The notes beneath the pieces were generated by a model that worked only from the letters and a program-made list of their open reading frames with translations, ran no database searches and was not told where the DNA came from. A stretch of 64,000 nt of DNA, taken from positions 1-64,000 of the forward strand of contig JADKFV010000026.1 of NCBI GenBank assembly GCA_016717325.1, given 5' to 3'. The translations under genes and the position numbers were made by a program. The stretch comes from Bacteroidota bacterium. Its GTDB lineage: Bacteria; Bacteroidota; Bacteroidia; AKYH767-A; OLB10. Positions 9,183 to 18,561 of this stretch are shown here, piece by piece (within the stretch, counting starts at the first letter, position 1; each line of letters starts with the position of its first letter).

Positions 9183-12100
9183 AAGGATTGGCAGCCGGTA
9201 CGTATACCGTTACTGTTACAGATAATAAAGGTTGTACAATAACAGGCAGTGTAGTAATCACTGCACCGGCAGCATTAACGTGCAACATTGCAATTATCGA
9301 TGCAGTAACTTGTGCACAGACAGGCAAATTGCAGGTAACACCTACAGGAGGCACACCGGGTTATAAGTATACATGGAATACCGTTCCTGTTCAAACTACA
9401 AGCATTGCCACCGGCCTTATAGCAGGTACATATACAGTAATAGTAAAAGATGCAAACGGATGCATAACAAATTGCAGTATGACACTGGCAGCACCGGCAG
9501 CAGTTACAGTAAGTTGTGCATCAACAAACAGTACTTGTTTTGGTTCAAATAATGGAACAGCCACCGCTACAGTAACAGGAGGCACAGGCACGATTACTTA
9601 TCTTTGGAATAGCGGTGCAACAACATCAATAGCGTCAGGCTTAATGCCGGGAACGTATACAGTAGTAGTTACAGACGCTAATGGATGTACTGCAACGTGC
9701 AGTGCAACCATCACTGAACCGGCACCATTAACATGTGTGGCAACGGGTACCAATGTAAGTTGTAATGCCGGCACAAATGGCACAACCACTGTTTCGGCAG
9801 TAGGCGGAACAGCACCATACACTTATTTATGGAACGATGCGACCAGTCAGACAACACAAACAGCCGTGGGATTATTAGCCGGCACTTATACTGCAATTGT
9901 AACAGATGCAAATCTGTGCACTACTTCATGTAGCGTAACCATTTCCGCACCAGCAGCCATAACTGCAGACCCGCTTACAGCAACCAATGTTAATTGCCTT
10001 GGTGGCAACAATGGCACAGCAACAATAAGCGGAGTAGCGGGAGGCACGGCACCATACGTAATATCATGGAATTCGGTACCACCACAAGGCACTACCACAG
10101 CAACAGGCCTTACAGCAGGAACGTATACTGTAACAGTAACGGATGCCAATGGCTGTATATATACATCCAGCATAGATGTAACCGCACCTTCGCAGAGCCT
10201 GAATGTAGTAGTGAGTTCAACCAATGTATCGTGTAATGGCGTGGCCGATGGCACAGTCACCTTTAGCACAACAGGCGGAACAGGAATAATCACCTATTCT
10301 CTAAACGGAGGAGCACCAATAATAATGGGCACCAATCCAACAACTGTTAGTGGACTTGCTGCCGGAGCCTACACACTGTTAGTCGCAGATGCAAGTGGTT
10401 GTGTTGTTACAAGCAGCTTTACCATCACAGAACCAACGGCAATGATGCTAAGTGCAACAGCTACCGATGTATCATGCTTTGGTGGTTCAAACGGAACAGC
10501 CACCGCAACTGTAATGGGTGGTACACCGGCATACACTTATCTATGGAGCGATGCTTTAGGTCAAACAACTCAAACAGCAATCAACTTATCGATTGGAACG
10601 TATATAGTAACGGTAACAGATGCAAATGGTTGCTTAGCAACTGCCAGTGTAGATATAACAGAGCCATCGCCTATGATATGTAATGCATGGTCAACCAATG
10701 TAAGTTGTAATGGAGGTTCAAATGGAACAGTTACCGCAAATGTAACAGGAGGCACAGCCCCTTATACATATGCATGGACAAACAGCCTCAATGTAAATGT
10801 AGGAAATACAGCAACCGTAACGGGATTACCTGCCGGGGTATATGTAGTAACTATAACTGATGCCAATGGTTGCACAGTGGTATGCACGGCCAACATTACC
10901 GAACCTTCGGCTTTGGCTTTAACAGTGGCTGGCACAACGGTATGTAACGGGCAAAGTAACGGCAGCCTTACAGCAAATGTAAGCGGTGGCGTTGCCGGAT
11001 ATTCATACGCATGGAGTAATGGAACCAACTGGGCAACCAATACAGGATTGTTGGCTGGTACGTATACAGTAACGGTTACAGATGCAAATGGCTGCACAAT
11101 TACAGCAAGCGCAATAGTACTTAACAACACTGCAATTGTAGTTGATAGTTTGGTTACCAATGCAAGTTGTGGCAACGCAAATGGCACAGCAAGCACTGGC
11201 ATAGTAACAGGCGGCACAGCACCTTATACATACCTATGGAGCACAGGAGCTGCAACATCGAGCATTGTAGCCGCAGCAGGCACATACTATGTAACAGTAA
11301 CTGATGCCATAGGATGCACGGCAATACGTTGTATGATAATTGGACAAAACTCCACACTACAGGCAAGCGGAGCAGTAACAAATGTAAGTTGCTTCGGATT
11401 ATCGACCGGAGCCATTACAACATCGGTTGTAGGTGGTACAGGTCCTTACACGTATGTATGGACTGGAGGCTCATCGGCAACTACGTCAGCGATTAGCGGA
11501 TTAGCAGCCGGTACTTATACTGTTACCATCACCGATTCATCAACACCAACACCATGTTCAGTAACGCTTAGCTTTACAGTAAGCGAGCCTGCTTTATTAA
11601 CAGTAGGAATAGGTACAACACAAATCAGTTGTCAGAATTCATTAGGTGGAGCAGTTCCTGTATTAGGTGGAGGCACCGCACCTTACAGTTATGTTTGGTC
11701 AAATGGTACCAGCACTTTTGCTACTTCAAGTTCGGTTTATGGATTAACTCCCGGCACGTATACAGTAACAGTAACTGATGCCAATGGATGCACAGCATCG
11801 GCAAGCACCACTATTGCCCCTCTTGTTAGTATTAGCTGTAGTACAACTGGAACCAATCCATTATGCTTCAACACACAAACAGGAACAGCTACGGTTACTA
11901 CAATAAACGGCAATGGAATAGTAACCTACTTATGGAACAGTACACCTTCGCAAACTACCTCAACCGCTACAGGTTTAGCTGCAGGTGTATACGAAGTAAA
12001 AGTAATGGATGCAACAGGATGTATCAATACTTGTTCGGTAACGCTGGTAGATCCTACACCAATAAATGTAGTTTCGAATACTATAGATGCAACATGTAAA

Positions 12101-12550
12101 GGAGCTAACAACGGTTCGGCCATGGTAGTTGCAAACGGTGGTACTCCCTGGACAGGTTTGGGAGCTCACCCTGCAGGATTAGAATACTTATGGAATACCG
12201 GTGCAACTACAACAAGTATAACAGGATTGACAGCCGGTAATTATACAGTTACCGTAACCGATTCTACAGGATGTGTATTCTCACTTTTAGTAACAGTAAA
12301 TGAACCATCGATAGCATTGAGTTGTGCAACCGTTTGCCAGCCAACACAATGTGGGCAGGCAACTGGATTTGTATCAGCAAATGTAATGGGTGGTACTCAA
12401 CCCTATAGCTATCAGTGGAGTAATGGAATTGCTACACAAACAAATAACGGTTTGGCAGCAGGAACGTATACAGTAATAGTTACCGATGCAAACGGATGTA
12501 CGTCATCATGCACAGGTGTGGTGAGTGGTCCACCCATGTTTCGGAATTAA
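8978..12550 (+). CDS. SprB-repeat adhesin, segment 6
   Basis: This is the longest uninterrupted repeat run: about fifteen SprB units in frame 2 from roughly 9076 to 12535. The first 30 residues or so of the ORF are out of frame. Each unit starts with a (N/S)VSCxGxxNGT strand, has a GGTAPYTYxW centre and ends in AGTYTVTVTDANGC, then a short Pro-containing linker. Unit lengths vary with one insertion-bearing unit (DSSTPTPC, near 11530). The frame is lost at about 12535, and the coding sequence continues as VSELTIAASSTN in frame 1. Confidence 0.8.
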   Translation: MGESKRQQRLYHNSVCSNYTTNITFGVGNNKCKCKCNGGSNGMATAQVTGGTSPYTYVWSNAKTTATVKGLAAGTYTVTVTDNKGCTITGSVVITAPAALTCNIAIIDAVTCAQTGKLQVTPTGGTPGYKYTWNTVPVQTTSIATGLIAGTYTVIVKDANGCITNCSMTLAAPAAVTVSCASTNSTCFGSNNGTATATVTGGTGTITYLWNSGATTSIASGLMPGTYTVVVTDANGCTATCSATITEPAPLTCVATGTNVSCNAGTNGTTTVSAVGGTAPYTYLWNDATSQTTQTAVGLLAGTYTAIVTDANLCTTSCSVTISAPAAITADPLTATNVNCLGGNNGTATISGVAGGTAPYVISWNSVPPQGTTTATGLTAGTYTVTVTDANGCIYTSSIDVTAPSQSLNVVVSSTNVSCNGVADGTVTFSTTGGTGIITYSLNGGAPIIMGTNPTTVSGLAAGAYTLLVADASGCVVTSSFTITEPTAMMLSATATDVSCFGGSNGTATATVMGGTPAYTYLWSDALGQTTQTAINLSIGTYIVTVTDANGCLATASVDITEPSPMICNAWSTNVSCNGGSNGTVTANVTGGTAPYTYAWTNSLNVNVGNTATVTGLPAGVYVVTITDANGCTVVCTANITEPSALALTVAGTTVCNGQSNGSLTANVSGGVAGYSYAWSNGTNWATNTGLLAGTYTVTVTDANGCTITASAIVLNNTAIVVDSLVTNASCGNANGTASTGIVTGGTAPYTYLWSTGAATSSIVAAAGTYYVTVTDAIGCTAIRCMIIGQNSTLQASGAVTNVSCFGLSTGAITTSVVGGTGPYTYVWTGGSSATTSAISGLAAGTYTVTITDSSTPTPCSVTLSFTVSEPALLTVGIGTTQISCQNSLGGAVPVLGGGTAPYSYVWSNGTSTFATSSSVYGLTPGTYTVTVTDANGCTASASTTIAPLVSISCSTTGTNPLCFNTQTGTATVTTINGNGIVTYLWNSTPSQTTSTATGLAAGVYEVKVMDATGCINTCSVTLVDPTPINVVSNTIDATCKGANNGSAMVVANGGTPWTGLGAHPAGLEYLWNTGATTTSITGLTAGNYTVTVTDSTGCVFSLLVTVNEPSIALSCATVCQPTQCGQATGFVSANVMGGTQPYSYQWSNGIATQTNNGLAAGTYTVIVTDANGCTSSCTGVVSGPPMFRN

Positions 12551-15015
12551 CCATTGCGGCAAGCAGCACCAATATTACTTGCTTTGGTTCTGTAAACGGT
12601 TCTGCAACAAGTGCAGCAGCAGGTGGTACTTCACCTTATAGCTATGCATGGAGCAATGGAGCACTTAACAGTTCAATCAACACACTGGCAGCGGGAACTT
12701 ACACAGTAACAGCCACAGATGCAAATGGATGCATAGCAACAACATCAGTAGTAATTACAGCGCCTTCGGCAATGGATACTTTATTTACTTCAGTCACTCC
12801 GGCCACTTGTGGCTTGTGCGATGGAACAGGGTGTGTGATAATGACCGGAGGAACAGGCCCGTACACATATTTATGGAGCAATGGCCAAACAACGGCTTGT
12901 GCAACAGGGTTATGTGCCGGTAACAATTTTGTTTTGGTAACAGATGCTAACGGATGCACAATTAATGTTTGTGTTAAAGTAACCGGAGCATCTGGATTTA
13001 GTATTGCTTTAAACAGTCCAACATTTGCAGGCGGATACAATATTCGTTGCAATGGTGGTAATGATGGTTCAATAAACCTTACCCCAAGTGTGACCGGAAC
13101 ATATACTTACTTATGGAGTGCCAATGCACTAAGTGCAACAACCGAGGACGTATTCGGATTATCTGCCGGAACGTATACTGTAACGGTTAGCAATGGAACC
13201 TGTACTCAAACAGCAACCATTACATTGACAGAACCTACAGCACTTGGTGTAACTACCACTTCAATTAATGTGAATTGCAATGGCGGTAATAACGGCAGTG
13301 CTACCGCTAATGTAACAGGCGGTGTGGCACCTTATACTTATCAATGGAGTAATGGACAAACAACACAAACAGCAGTGAACCTTATGGCAGGTACGTATAC
13401 AGTAACTGTAGGCGATGCCAATGGATGCACTCAATCTGCAACTGTAATTATCACCGCTCCGATAGGTGGAATGACAATTACCGAAACCCATGTTAATCCA
13501 ACATGCGCAACCGGTGGTTCAATTGATATTACGGTATCGGGTGGCACAGCACCATATACTTATATATGGACTGGCGGACAAACTACTGAAGACTTATCGG
13601 GTATTGGAGCCGGCAGCCATACTGTTACAGTTACCGATGCTAATGGATGTACCATTTCATTATGTGTAGTACTAACAGGTCAACCACCAATTGTATTGTC
13701 GATTGTTGGTGGCAACATATCTTGCAATGGCAGTGGTAATGGCAGCGCAGCTGTATCGGCAAGTGGTGGCAACGGATTGTATACTTATGAATGGAGTAAT
13801 TTTGCCACAACACCATCTATAAGCGGACTTTATGCCGGAACGTATACTGTAACAGTTACCAGCGGTGGAGGTTGCACAGCATCAGCACAGGTTACCATAA
13901 CGCAGAATGCTACATTGCTTGTAAGCACTACGGCAACACCGGTAACGGTGCTTAATGGAAATGATGGCACAGCAACAGCCACGCCAAGCGGTGGAGTGGC
14001 ACCATATACTTATGTATGGAATACCACACCGGCACAAACAGGTCAAACAGCAACAGGATTAACAGCCGGCACTTATTTGGTGGTGGTAACAGATGCTGCG
14101 GGATGTATAGCAAGTGCTACGGCAATTGTATTGTCGCCAAATTATAGCTGTAACCCGGTAACCAAGCCTTGGAGAACAGAGTTGATTACGACATGGCCAG
14201 TAACACCAAATGGTAATCCTCTACAGGCTGGAACATATCTGCAAAACAACTTTGTTGCTGCATTCCCGAGCTCCTTAGTAGTTGGTGGAGGTTGCGTAGG
14301 AAGTAAAACACTTACTCTCTCAAGCGCAAATGCCGTACGTAGTTTCCTCAATGGACAATCAAATGGCGCTTCGAATGTATTGGCCATCAATTTATTGAAT
14401 CCAACTTCGGCAACCCAAAATAACAAACTGGCAGCGCAATGTGTTGCACTCAAAATCAATTTGGTATTCGATGCTTATGCGGCAACCTTCTCTCCGCTCA
14501 ATACTGTTTGGTATGGTGATGCCCTTGTATCCGGATTAACAGGAACTATGGCAGTTTACAATGGATTGAGTGTAAATCAAATGTTTGTTGATGCTCAGAA
14601 AAAACTTGGTGGTTGTGCAGGCTTTACTCCTACGTTAGCTGATTATGCAAATGCTATTGAGTTGGCCAATATGGAATATTTTGGTCAGGTACAAAATCCA
14701 AACGTTGCATTTAGTGTTCTTTGTCCGCTTGGCAATGCTAAAGACAATGATGGTATCGCATTGGTATCTGACATGAACCTTTTCCCAAATCCAACATCAG
14801 GTGTTGTAAACTTAAGTTTCATATCTTATACCGATGGAAACTTCGAGATGAACTTGTTTGATGTTACTGGCCGCAAAGTTTGGAACAAGGTAGAAGGAGT
14901 AATGGAAGGTGAAGTAATGCGTAGCTACAATTTCAGCAACCTGCCATCAGGCGTATACATGTTAAATGTTCGTGTATCGGGCTTTCATAAAACTATGCGC
15001 ATAGTAATAGAGTAA
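12496..15015 (+). CDS. SprB-repeat adhesin, C-terminal segment with T9SS sorting domain
   Basis: Seven SprB units (to about 14140) are followed by a roughly 200-residue non-repetitive region beginning YSCNPVTKPW. The C-terminus is a T9SS type A sorting domain: NLFPNPTSGVVNLSF, then a DVTGRKVW strand and a final SGVYMLNV...VIE strand. Such domains are recognised by T9SS, removed by PorU and replaced by an anchor, so the protein should end up on the cell surface or be released. A Rho-independent terminator at 15042-15078 closes the unit. The first 15 residues or so of the ORF, before VSELTIAASS, are out of frame. Confidence 0.85.
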   Translation: MYVIMHRCGEWSTHVSELTIAASSTNITCFGSVNGSATSAAAGGTSPYSYAWSNGALNSSINTLAAGTYTVTATDANGCIATTSVVITAPSAMDTLFTSVTPATCGLCDGTGCVIMTGGTGPYTYLWSNGQTTACATGLCAGNNFVLVTDANGCTINVCVKVTGASGFSIALNSPTFAGGYNIRCNGGNDGSINLTPSVTGTYTYLWSANALSATTEDVFGLSAGTYTVTVSNGTCTQTATITLTEPTALGVTTTSINVNCNGGNNGSATANVTGGVAPYTYQWSNGQTTQTAVNLMAGTYTVTVGDANGCTQSATVIITAPIGGMTITETHVNPTCATGGSIDITVSGGTAPYTYIWTGGQTTEDLSGIGAGSHTVTVTDANGCTISLCVVLTGQPPIVLSIVGGNISCNGSGNGSAAVSASGGNGLYTYEWSNFATTPSISGLYAGTYTVTVTSGGGCTASAQVTITQNATLLVSTTATPVTVLNGNDGTATATPSGGVAPYTYVWNTTPAQTGQTATGLTAGTYLVVVTDAAGCIASATAIVLSPNYSCNPVTKPWRTELITTWPVTPNGNPLQAGTYLQNNFVAAFPSSLVVGGGCVGSKTLTLSSANAVRSFLNGQSNGASNVLAINLLNPTSATQNNKLAAQCVALKINLVFDAYAATFSPLNTVWYGDALVSGLTGTMAVYNGLSVNQMFVDAQKKLGGCAGFTPTLADYANAIELANMEYFGQVQNPNVAFSVLCPLGNAKDNDGIALVSDMNLFPNPTSGVVNLSFISYTDGNFEMNLFDVTGRKVWNKVEGVMEGEVMRSYNFSNLPSGVYMLNVRVSGFHKTMRIVIE

Positions 15016-15041
15016 TAGAAGAATTGACCTCAATACCAACA

Positions 15042-15078
15042 TGCCTCTGCAATAAAATGCAGGGGCATTGTTGTTTTT
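15042..15078 (+). terminator. Rho-independent terminator after the adhesin gene
   Basis: Stem TGCCTCTGCA (15042-15051) pairs with TGCAGGGGCA (15058-15067), with one G-U pair and a 6-base loop, followed by a T-rich tract. It lies 27 bp after the adhesin stop codon. Confidence 0.8.
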
Positions 15079-15279
15079 TGGCTGTTATGCAAGCTGGTTG
15101 TTTTCTTTTGAGCACTAACATTTTTGTGATTGATAAAGTGATTAATTCCCCCTCCTTTGAAAGAAAATGATGGAAGATATTTATGATGGAATTGATGATT
15201 CAGGAAGCAACCATTAACCTATGAGCATGATGTATTCTTATCAATTGAAATAGTGTAAATGAAAACGAAACATATTTCT

Positions 15280-15310
15280 TTTGGTAAATTAATTATAAAA
15301 TATACTTTTG
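15280..15310 (+). promoter_or_regulatory. Bacteroidota sigma-70 promoter of tRNA-Phe
   Basis: TTTG at 15280-15283 is separated by exactly 19 bases from TACTTTTG at 15303-15310. This matches the Bacteroidota consensus TTTG-N19-TAnnTTTG. The -7 box ends 17 bp before the tRNA, a normal 5' leader distance. Confidence 0.8.
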
Positions 15311-15327
15311 CGCCTCGCAATTAAGGC

Positions 15328-15400
15328 GGTAATATAGCTCAGTTGGTAGAGCAAAGGACTGAAAATCCTTGTGTCGCTGGTTCGATTCCAGCTATTACCA
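15328..15400 (+). tRNA. tRNA-Phe (GAA)
   Basis: A complete cloverleaf can be folded by eye. Acceptor GGTAATA (15328-15334) pairs with TATTACC (15393-15399), with discriminator A at 15400. The D-loop holds AGCTCAGTTGGTAGAGC. Anticodon stem AAGGA/TCCTT (15354-15358, 15366-15370) encloses loop CTGAAAA with anticodon GAA at 15361-15363, and the T-arm contains GGTTCGATTCC. The 3' CCA is not encoded (CAA follows), so it must be added post-transcriptionally. The gene has its own promoter upstream and a terminator downstream, so it is transcribed alone. Confidence 0.97.
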
Positions 15401-15412
15401 CAATAATCCAAG

Positions 15413-15443
15413 GGACAGATTAACATATCTGTCCTTTTTTTTT
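15413..15443 (+). terminator. Rho-independent terminator of tRNA-Phe
   Basis: Perfect 8-bp stem GGACAGAT (15413-15420) / ATCTGTCC (15427-15434) with loop TAACAT, followed by nine T. It separates the tRNA from the histidine kinase gene that starts at 15460. Confidence 0.9.
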
Positions 15444-15459
15444 ATTTTTACCTTTCAAA

Positions 15460-16419
15460 ATGAAAAGGCTTCAACTTCTGTTTATTGTGCTCACAACGTA
15501 TATCCTGCTCCAATTTGGTTGGTGGGCATACATGCTTATCACTCTTAATAATGAAGTGTATGAAAACAAGGTTGAACTCGTTCATTTGCATGGAAATAGC
15601 AACGAAGCGCTGCTAAAAAGTGATCTTGAAAAAAAATTGCGGTCCAAATGGTGGATGATTGCCGGTGAAGGTTTCGTTTTTATCGGTTTGCTCACCTACG
15701 GTATTTATCAGACTTTTTTGGCATTTAAAAAAGAATATGCCCTGGCAAAAATGCAAAAGAATTTTCTGCTGAGTGTAACCCATGAATTTAAATCGCCATT
15801 GGCTGCCGTAAAGCTCAATATTCAAACACTGGCCAAACACAAACTAAGTGCAGAGCAAACAAAAGGCATAATAGAATCTACGCTGTCCGAAACCGACAGG
15901 CTGAATGACCTGGTCGAAAATGCCCTTACAGCAGCGCGAATTGATACTCACTCTTTCTCGCTTGTATATTCACAGATAAACCTTTCTAATTTGGTGCAAT
16001 CGATTGTACAGATGAAACAAATGACAGATAATGGCTACCGTAAAGTGAAATGTAACATACAAGATAATGTAATGGTGCTGGGAGATGACATGGCACTCTC
16101 ATCGGTAGTGCTCAATTTAATTGAGAATGCCATTAAATACTCTTTTGATAATGTTGATGTTTTGATATCATTACAACAACAAAACGAAAATGCTATTCTT
16201 AAAATAGCCGATAAAGGAATAGGTATGAAACAAAGTGAACGCGAAAAAGTATTTGAAAAGTTTTTCCGCATTGGTAATGAAGAAACACGCAATACCAAAG
16301 GCACAGGACTGGGTTTATATATTGTAAAAAATATTGTTGAATTGCACAAAGGTTCTATTTCGGTAACGGATAACGTACCTCAGGGATGTGTATTTACGGT
16401 AACTTTACCTTGCAAATAA
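15460..16419 (+). CDS. Sensor histidine kinase, HisKA/HATPase_c type
   Basis: This is a 319-residue membrane sensor kinase. Transmembrane segments at about residues 5-27 and 64-89 flank a very short (roughly 35-residue) periplasmic loop. The dimerisation/phosphoacceptor H-box reads SVTHEFKSPLAAVKL, followed by N-box NLIENAIKYS, G1 DKGIGM, F-box FEKFFRI and G2 GTGLGLYIV. All catalytic motifs are intact, so autophosphorylation is expected. No response regulator gene is adjacent, so the partner is encoded elsewhere. gpmI starts 11 bp after its stop, suggesting co-transcription, though any functional link is unclear. The short sensory loop suggests sensing within the membrane or through a partner protein. 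Confidence 0.9.
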   Translation: MKRLQLLFIVLTTYILLQFGWWAYMLITLNNEVYENKVELVHLHGNSNEALLKSDLEKKLRSKWWMIAGEGFVFIGLLTYGIYQTFLAFKKEYALAKMQKNFLLSVTHEFKSPLAAVKLNIQTLAKHKLSAEQTKGIIESTLSETDRLNDLVENALTAARIDTHSFSLVYSQINLSNLVQSIVQMKQMTDNGYRKVKCNIQDNVMVLGDDMALSSVVLNLIENAIKYSFDNVDVLISLQQQNENAILKIADKGIGMKQSEREKVFEKFFRIGNEETRNTKGTGLGLYIVKNIVELHKGSISVTDNVPQGCVFTVTLPCK

Positions 16420-16430
16420 AATGTTTAACG

Positions 16431-17957
16431 ATGAAAAAGAAAGTTGTACTTATAATAATGGATGGTTGGGGTGAAGCACCCGCCACACATGCTAATGCTG
16501 TGAGTGAAGCACATACCCCATTTATAGATAATTGTTATAAAAAATATTCTCATGCACAATTACTTACCGATGGCGAAAATGTAGGGTTGCCTGCCGGACA
16601 AATGGGTAATAGTGAAGTTGGACACATGAATCTTGGTGCCGGAAGAATTGTGTATCAAGACCTTGTAAAGTTGAATAAAGAGGTGCGCGATAATTTGCTC
16701 AAAGAGAATGTGGAATGGAAAAAAACGGTTGCCTATTGCAACGAAAATAATAAACCACTGCACTTGATGGGCTTGGTAAGTAACGGAGGTGTTCACTCTC
16801 ACATCGAACATCTTAAGCATTTGTGTTTTTTAGCCCATGAAGCCGGAATTGCAAAAGTGTTTATTCATGCGTTTACCGATGGGCGCGACACCGACCCCAA
16901 AAGTGGGTTGGCCTTTATTGCCGATTTAGAAAATTATATCTTACAAAACAATCTTAATACAAAAATAGCAACAGTTTGCGGCAGGTATTATGCCATGGAT
17001 CGTGATAAACGATGGGAGCGGGTTGCTATTGCTTACAATGCTATGGTAAATGGTGAAGGCAAAAAATTCAGCAGTGCAACCGATGCCATGCAGTCATCGT
17101 ATACAGATACCGTTACCGATGAGTTTATTTTACCTTGCATAATTACTGAAGCCGGAAATGCCATTGCTAAAATTGCTGAAGGTGATGCTGTTTTATGTTT
17201 TAATTTCAGAACCGACCGTTGCCGCGAAATAACTGTAGCACTCACACAAACCGATATGCATGAGCAAAATATGCATACGATGAATTTGCATTATGTAACC
17301 ATGACCCGCTACGATGAGTCGTTTAATGGCATCAATGTAATGTATGAAAAAGATAACCTCAACAAAACCCTGGGTGAAGTATTGAGTGAAAACGGATTGC
17401 ATCAACTGCGGATGGCCGAAACCGAAAAGTATCCTCATGTTACTTTCTTTTTTAATGGTGGACGCGAAACCCCTTTCGATAAAGAGGATAGGATTATGGA
17501 GCCTTCGCCCAAGGTGGCCACATACGATTTGCAACCTGAAATGAGTGCAGTGCTGCTGAAAAATGCTTTCTTAAATGCTATTGAGAAAAAGGATTACGAT
17601 TTTGTGTGTTTGAATTTTGCTAACCCCGATATGGTGGGTCATACCGGTGTATACGATGCGGTAAAAAAAGCCGTGGAAACTGTGGACGCCTGCGTTGCAG
17701 AGATGGTTTCAAAAGCTGGAGAGCGTGGTTATTCATTCATCATCATTGCCGACCATGGCAATTCGGAGTATATGATAAATGACGATGGTAGTCCAAACAC
17801 TGCGCATACCACAAACCCGGTTCCATTTATTGTAATTGACCGTGATGTGCAAGCGGTTAAAAATGGAATTCTTGCCGATGTGGCTCCCACTATTTTAAAC
17901 CTTCTCAGTGTTGCACAGCCAAATGAAATGACAGGCAATAGCTTAGTGGTACTTTAG
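16431..17957 (+). CDS. gpmI: 2,3-bisphosphoglycerate-independent phosphoglycerate mutase
   Basis: The product interconverts 3-phosphoglycerate and 2-phosphoglycerate in glycolysis and gluconeogenesis, using two Mn ions and a phosphoserine intermediate. The 508-residue length is typical. The N-terminus VVLIIMDGWG carries the metal-binding Asp, and MGNSEVGHMNLGAGR contains the catalytic Ser (about residue 61). FTDGRDTDP and VCGRYYAMDRDKRWER are the substrate-binding segments; FANPDMVGHTG and IIADHGNSEYM carry C-terminal metal ligands. The ATG at 16431 is chosen over an upstream in-frame start at 16386 because family members begin within a few residues of VVLIIMDG and the upstream start would overlap the kinase gene. 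The gene is 11 bp behind the histidine kinase. Confidence 0.97.
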   Translation: MKKKVVLIIMDGWGEAPATHANAVSEAHTPFIDNCYKKYSHAQLLTDGENVGLPAGQMGNSEVGHMNLGAGRIVYQDLVKLNKEVRDNLLKENVEWKKTVAYCNENNKPLHLMGLVSNGGVHSHIEHLKHLCFLAHEAGIAKVFIHAFTDGRDTDPKSGLAFIADLENYILQNNLNTKIATVCGRYYAMDRDKRWERVAIAYNAMVNGEGKKFSSATDAMQSSYTDTVTDEFILPCIITEAGNAIAKIAEGDAVLCFNFRTDRCREITVALTQTDMHEQNMHTMNLHYVTMTRYDESFNGINVMYEKDNLNKTLGEVLSENGLHQLRMAETEKYPHVTFFFNGGRETPFDKEDRIMEPSPKVATYDLQPEMSAVLLKNAFLNAIEKKDYDFVCLNFANPDMVGHTGVYDAVKKAVETVDACVAEMVSKAGERGYSFIIIADHGNSEYMINDDGSPNTAHTTNPVPFIVIDRDVQAVKNGILADVAPTILNLLSVAQPNEMTGNSLVVL

Positions 17958-17990
17958 AAGCCCAATTAATAATTAATAAAAGAGAGCGAT

Positions 17991-18413
17991 CTATTTCAGC
18001 CCTTGGTCGAGACGGATATACGTTTTAAGAAATGCTATAACCATATCGGGTGCTACAGTGCGAATATTGAGGAAACTACGCTCGAGCAACGATGGCGCCT
18101 GACCCGGTAATGCAAAATAATATTCGTTTTTGCTGTCGTTGTCATTTACCTTTACAATGTATCCTACAAATTCGGTTTCGCTTGCGCCTTTTTTGCCAAG
18201 GCTTATATAATCAAATTGATAATGACCTTCGTTAAAAGTGTTTGTGCCCATTACAACATAGGGATCTTTTAATCCCATTCCGCTTTTTACTCCCAGGCTA
18301 TAACCTTTTATCATGTAGTTATAATCTTCTTCGGTAGCTACTGCATTTTTTGTTTGTGCCATGCTTATAAAACTGCACAACGATAAGATAAAAATTACAC
18401 AGATTGATTTCAT
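17991..18413 (-). CDS. Small secreted protein of unknown function
   Basis: I do not recognise this 140-residue protein. It begins with a clear signal peptide (MKSICVIFILSLCSFISMAQ) cleaved after a typical AQ site, and lacks a lipobox, so it is probably periplasmic. No catalytic motif is visible. The mature part is mixed alpha/beta-like with many aromatic residues (GHYQFDYISLG, EYYFALPG). There is no sorting domain, so it is not T9SS cargo. It converges with gpmI (33 bp apart) and lies about 150 bp downstream of the mannose-1-phosphate guanylyltransferase gene on the same strand. Confidence 0.65.
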   Translation of the reverse strand: MKSICVIFILSLCSFISMAQTKNAVATEEDYNYMIKGYSLGVKSGMGLKDPYVVMGTNTFNEGHYQFDYISLGKKGASETEFVGYIVKVNDNDSKNEYYFALPGQAPSLLERSFLNIRTVAPDMVIAFLKTYIRLDQGLK

Positions 18414-18417
18414 TTTT

Positions 18418-18475
18418 TTAGTATTTAGATTTTTAGTATTGAGATTATTAGTATTGAGATTTTAGTATTGTGTAT
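18418..18475. repeat. Short imperfect tandem repeat (about 15-bp units)
   Basis: Roughly four degenerate copies of a TTAGTATTGAGATT-like unit lie between the small secreted protein and the guanylyltransferase gene. They are A+T rich and of unknown meaning, possibly replication slippage in a non-coding spacer. Confidence 0.5.
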
Positions 18476-18561
18476 TGGGACTTTTAGTTTTGCGTAACTT
18501 TCGTTTTGAAATAGAGTGTTTGATTCTTAATTATTAATTTCTTTTTTGCATTTCATTACCC

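Larger units (their letters stand above)
1..15015 (+). other. Giant SprB-repeat surface adhesin locus, 5' partial, frameshifted in this assembly
   Basis: Homology runs continuously from base 1 (open in frame 2, start lies outside the window) to the stop at 15013-15015, but the reading frame changes at least eight times, so the locus appears as separate ORFs listed individually. It is made of about 50 SprB-type units (counted by the recurring AGTYTVTVTDANGC-like strand and the GGTxPYTYxWSNG strand), two kinds of larger duplicated modules, and a C-terminal T9SS type A sorting domain. SprB-repeat proteins are very large cell-surface adhesins of Bacteroidota, exported by T9SS; Flavobacterium johnsoniae SprB is the gliding adhesin. 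A role in attachment or gliding is inferred. The frame breaks are most likely consensus errors, since unit-to-unit similarity continues across each of them. Confidence 0.85.
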
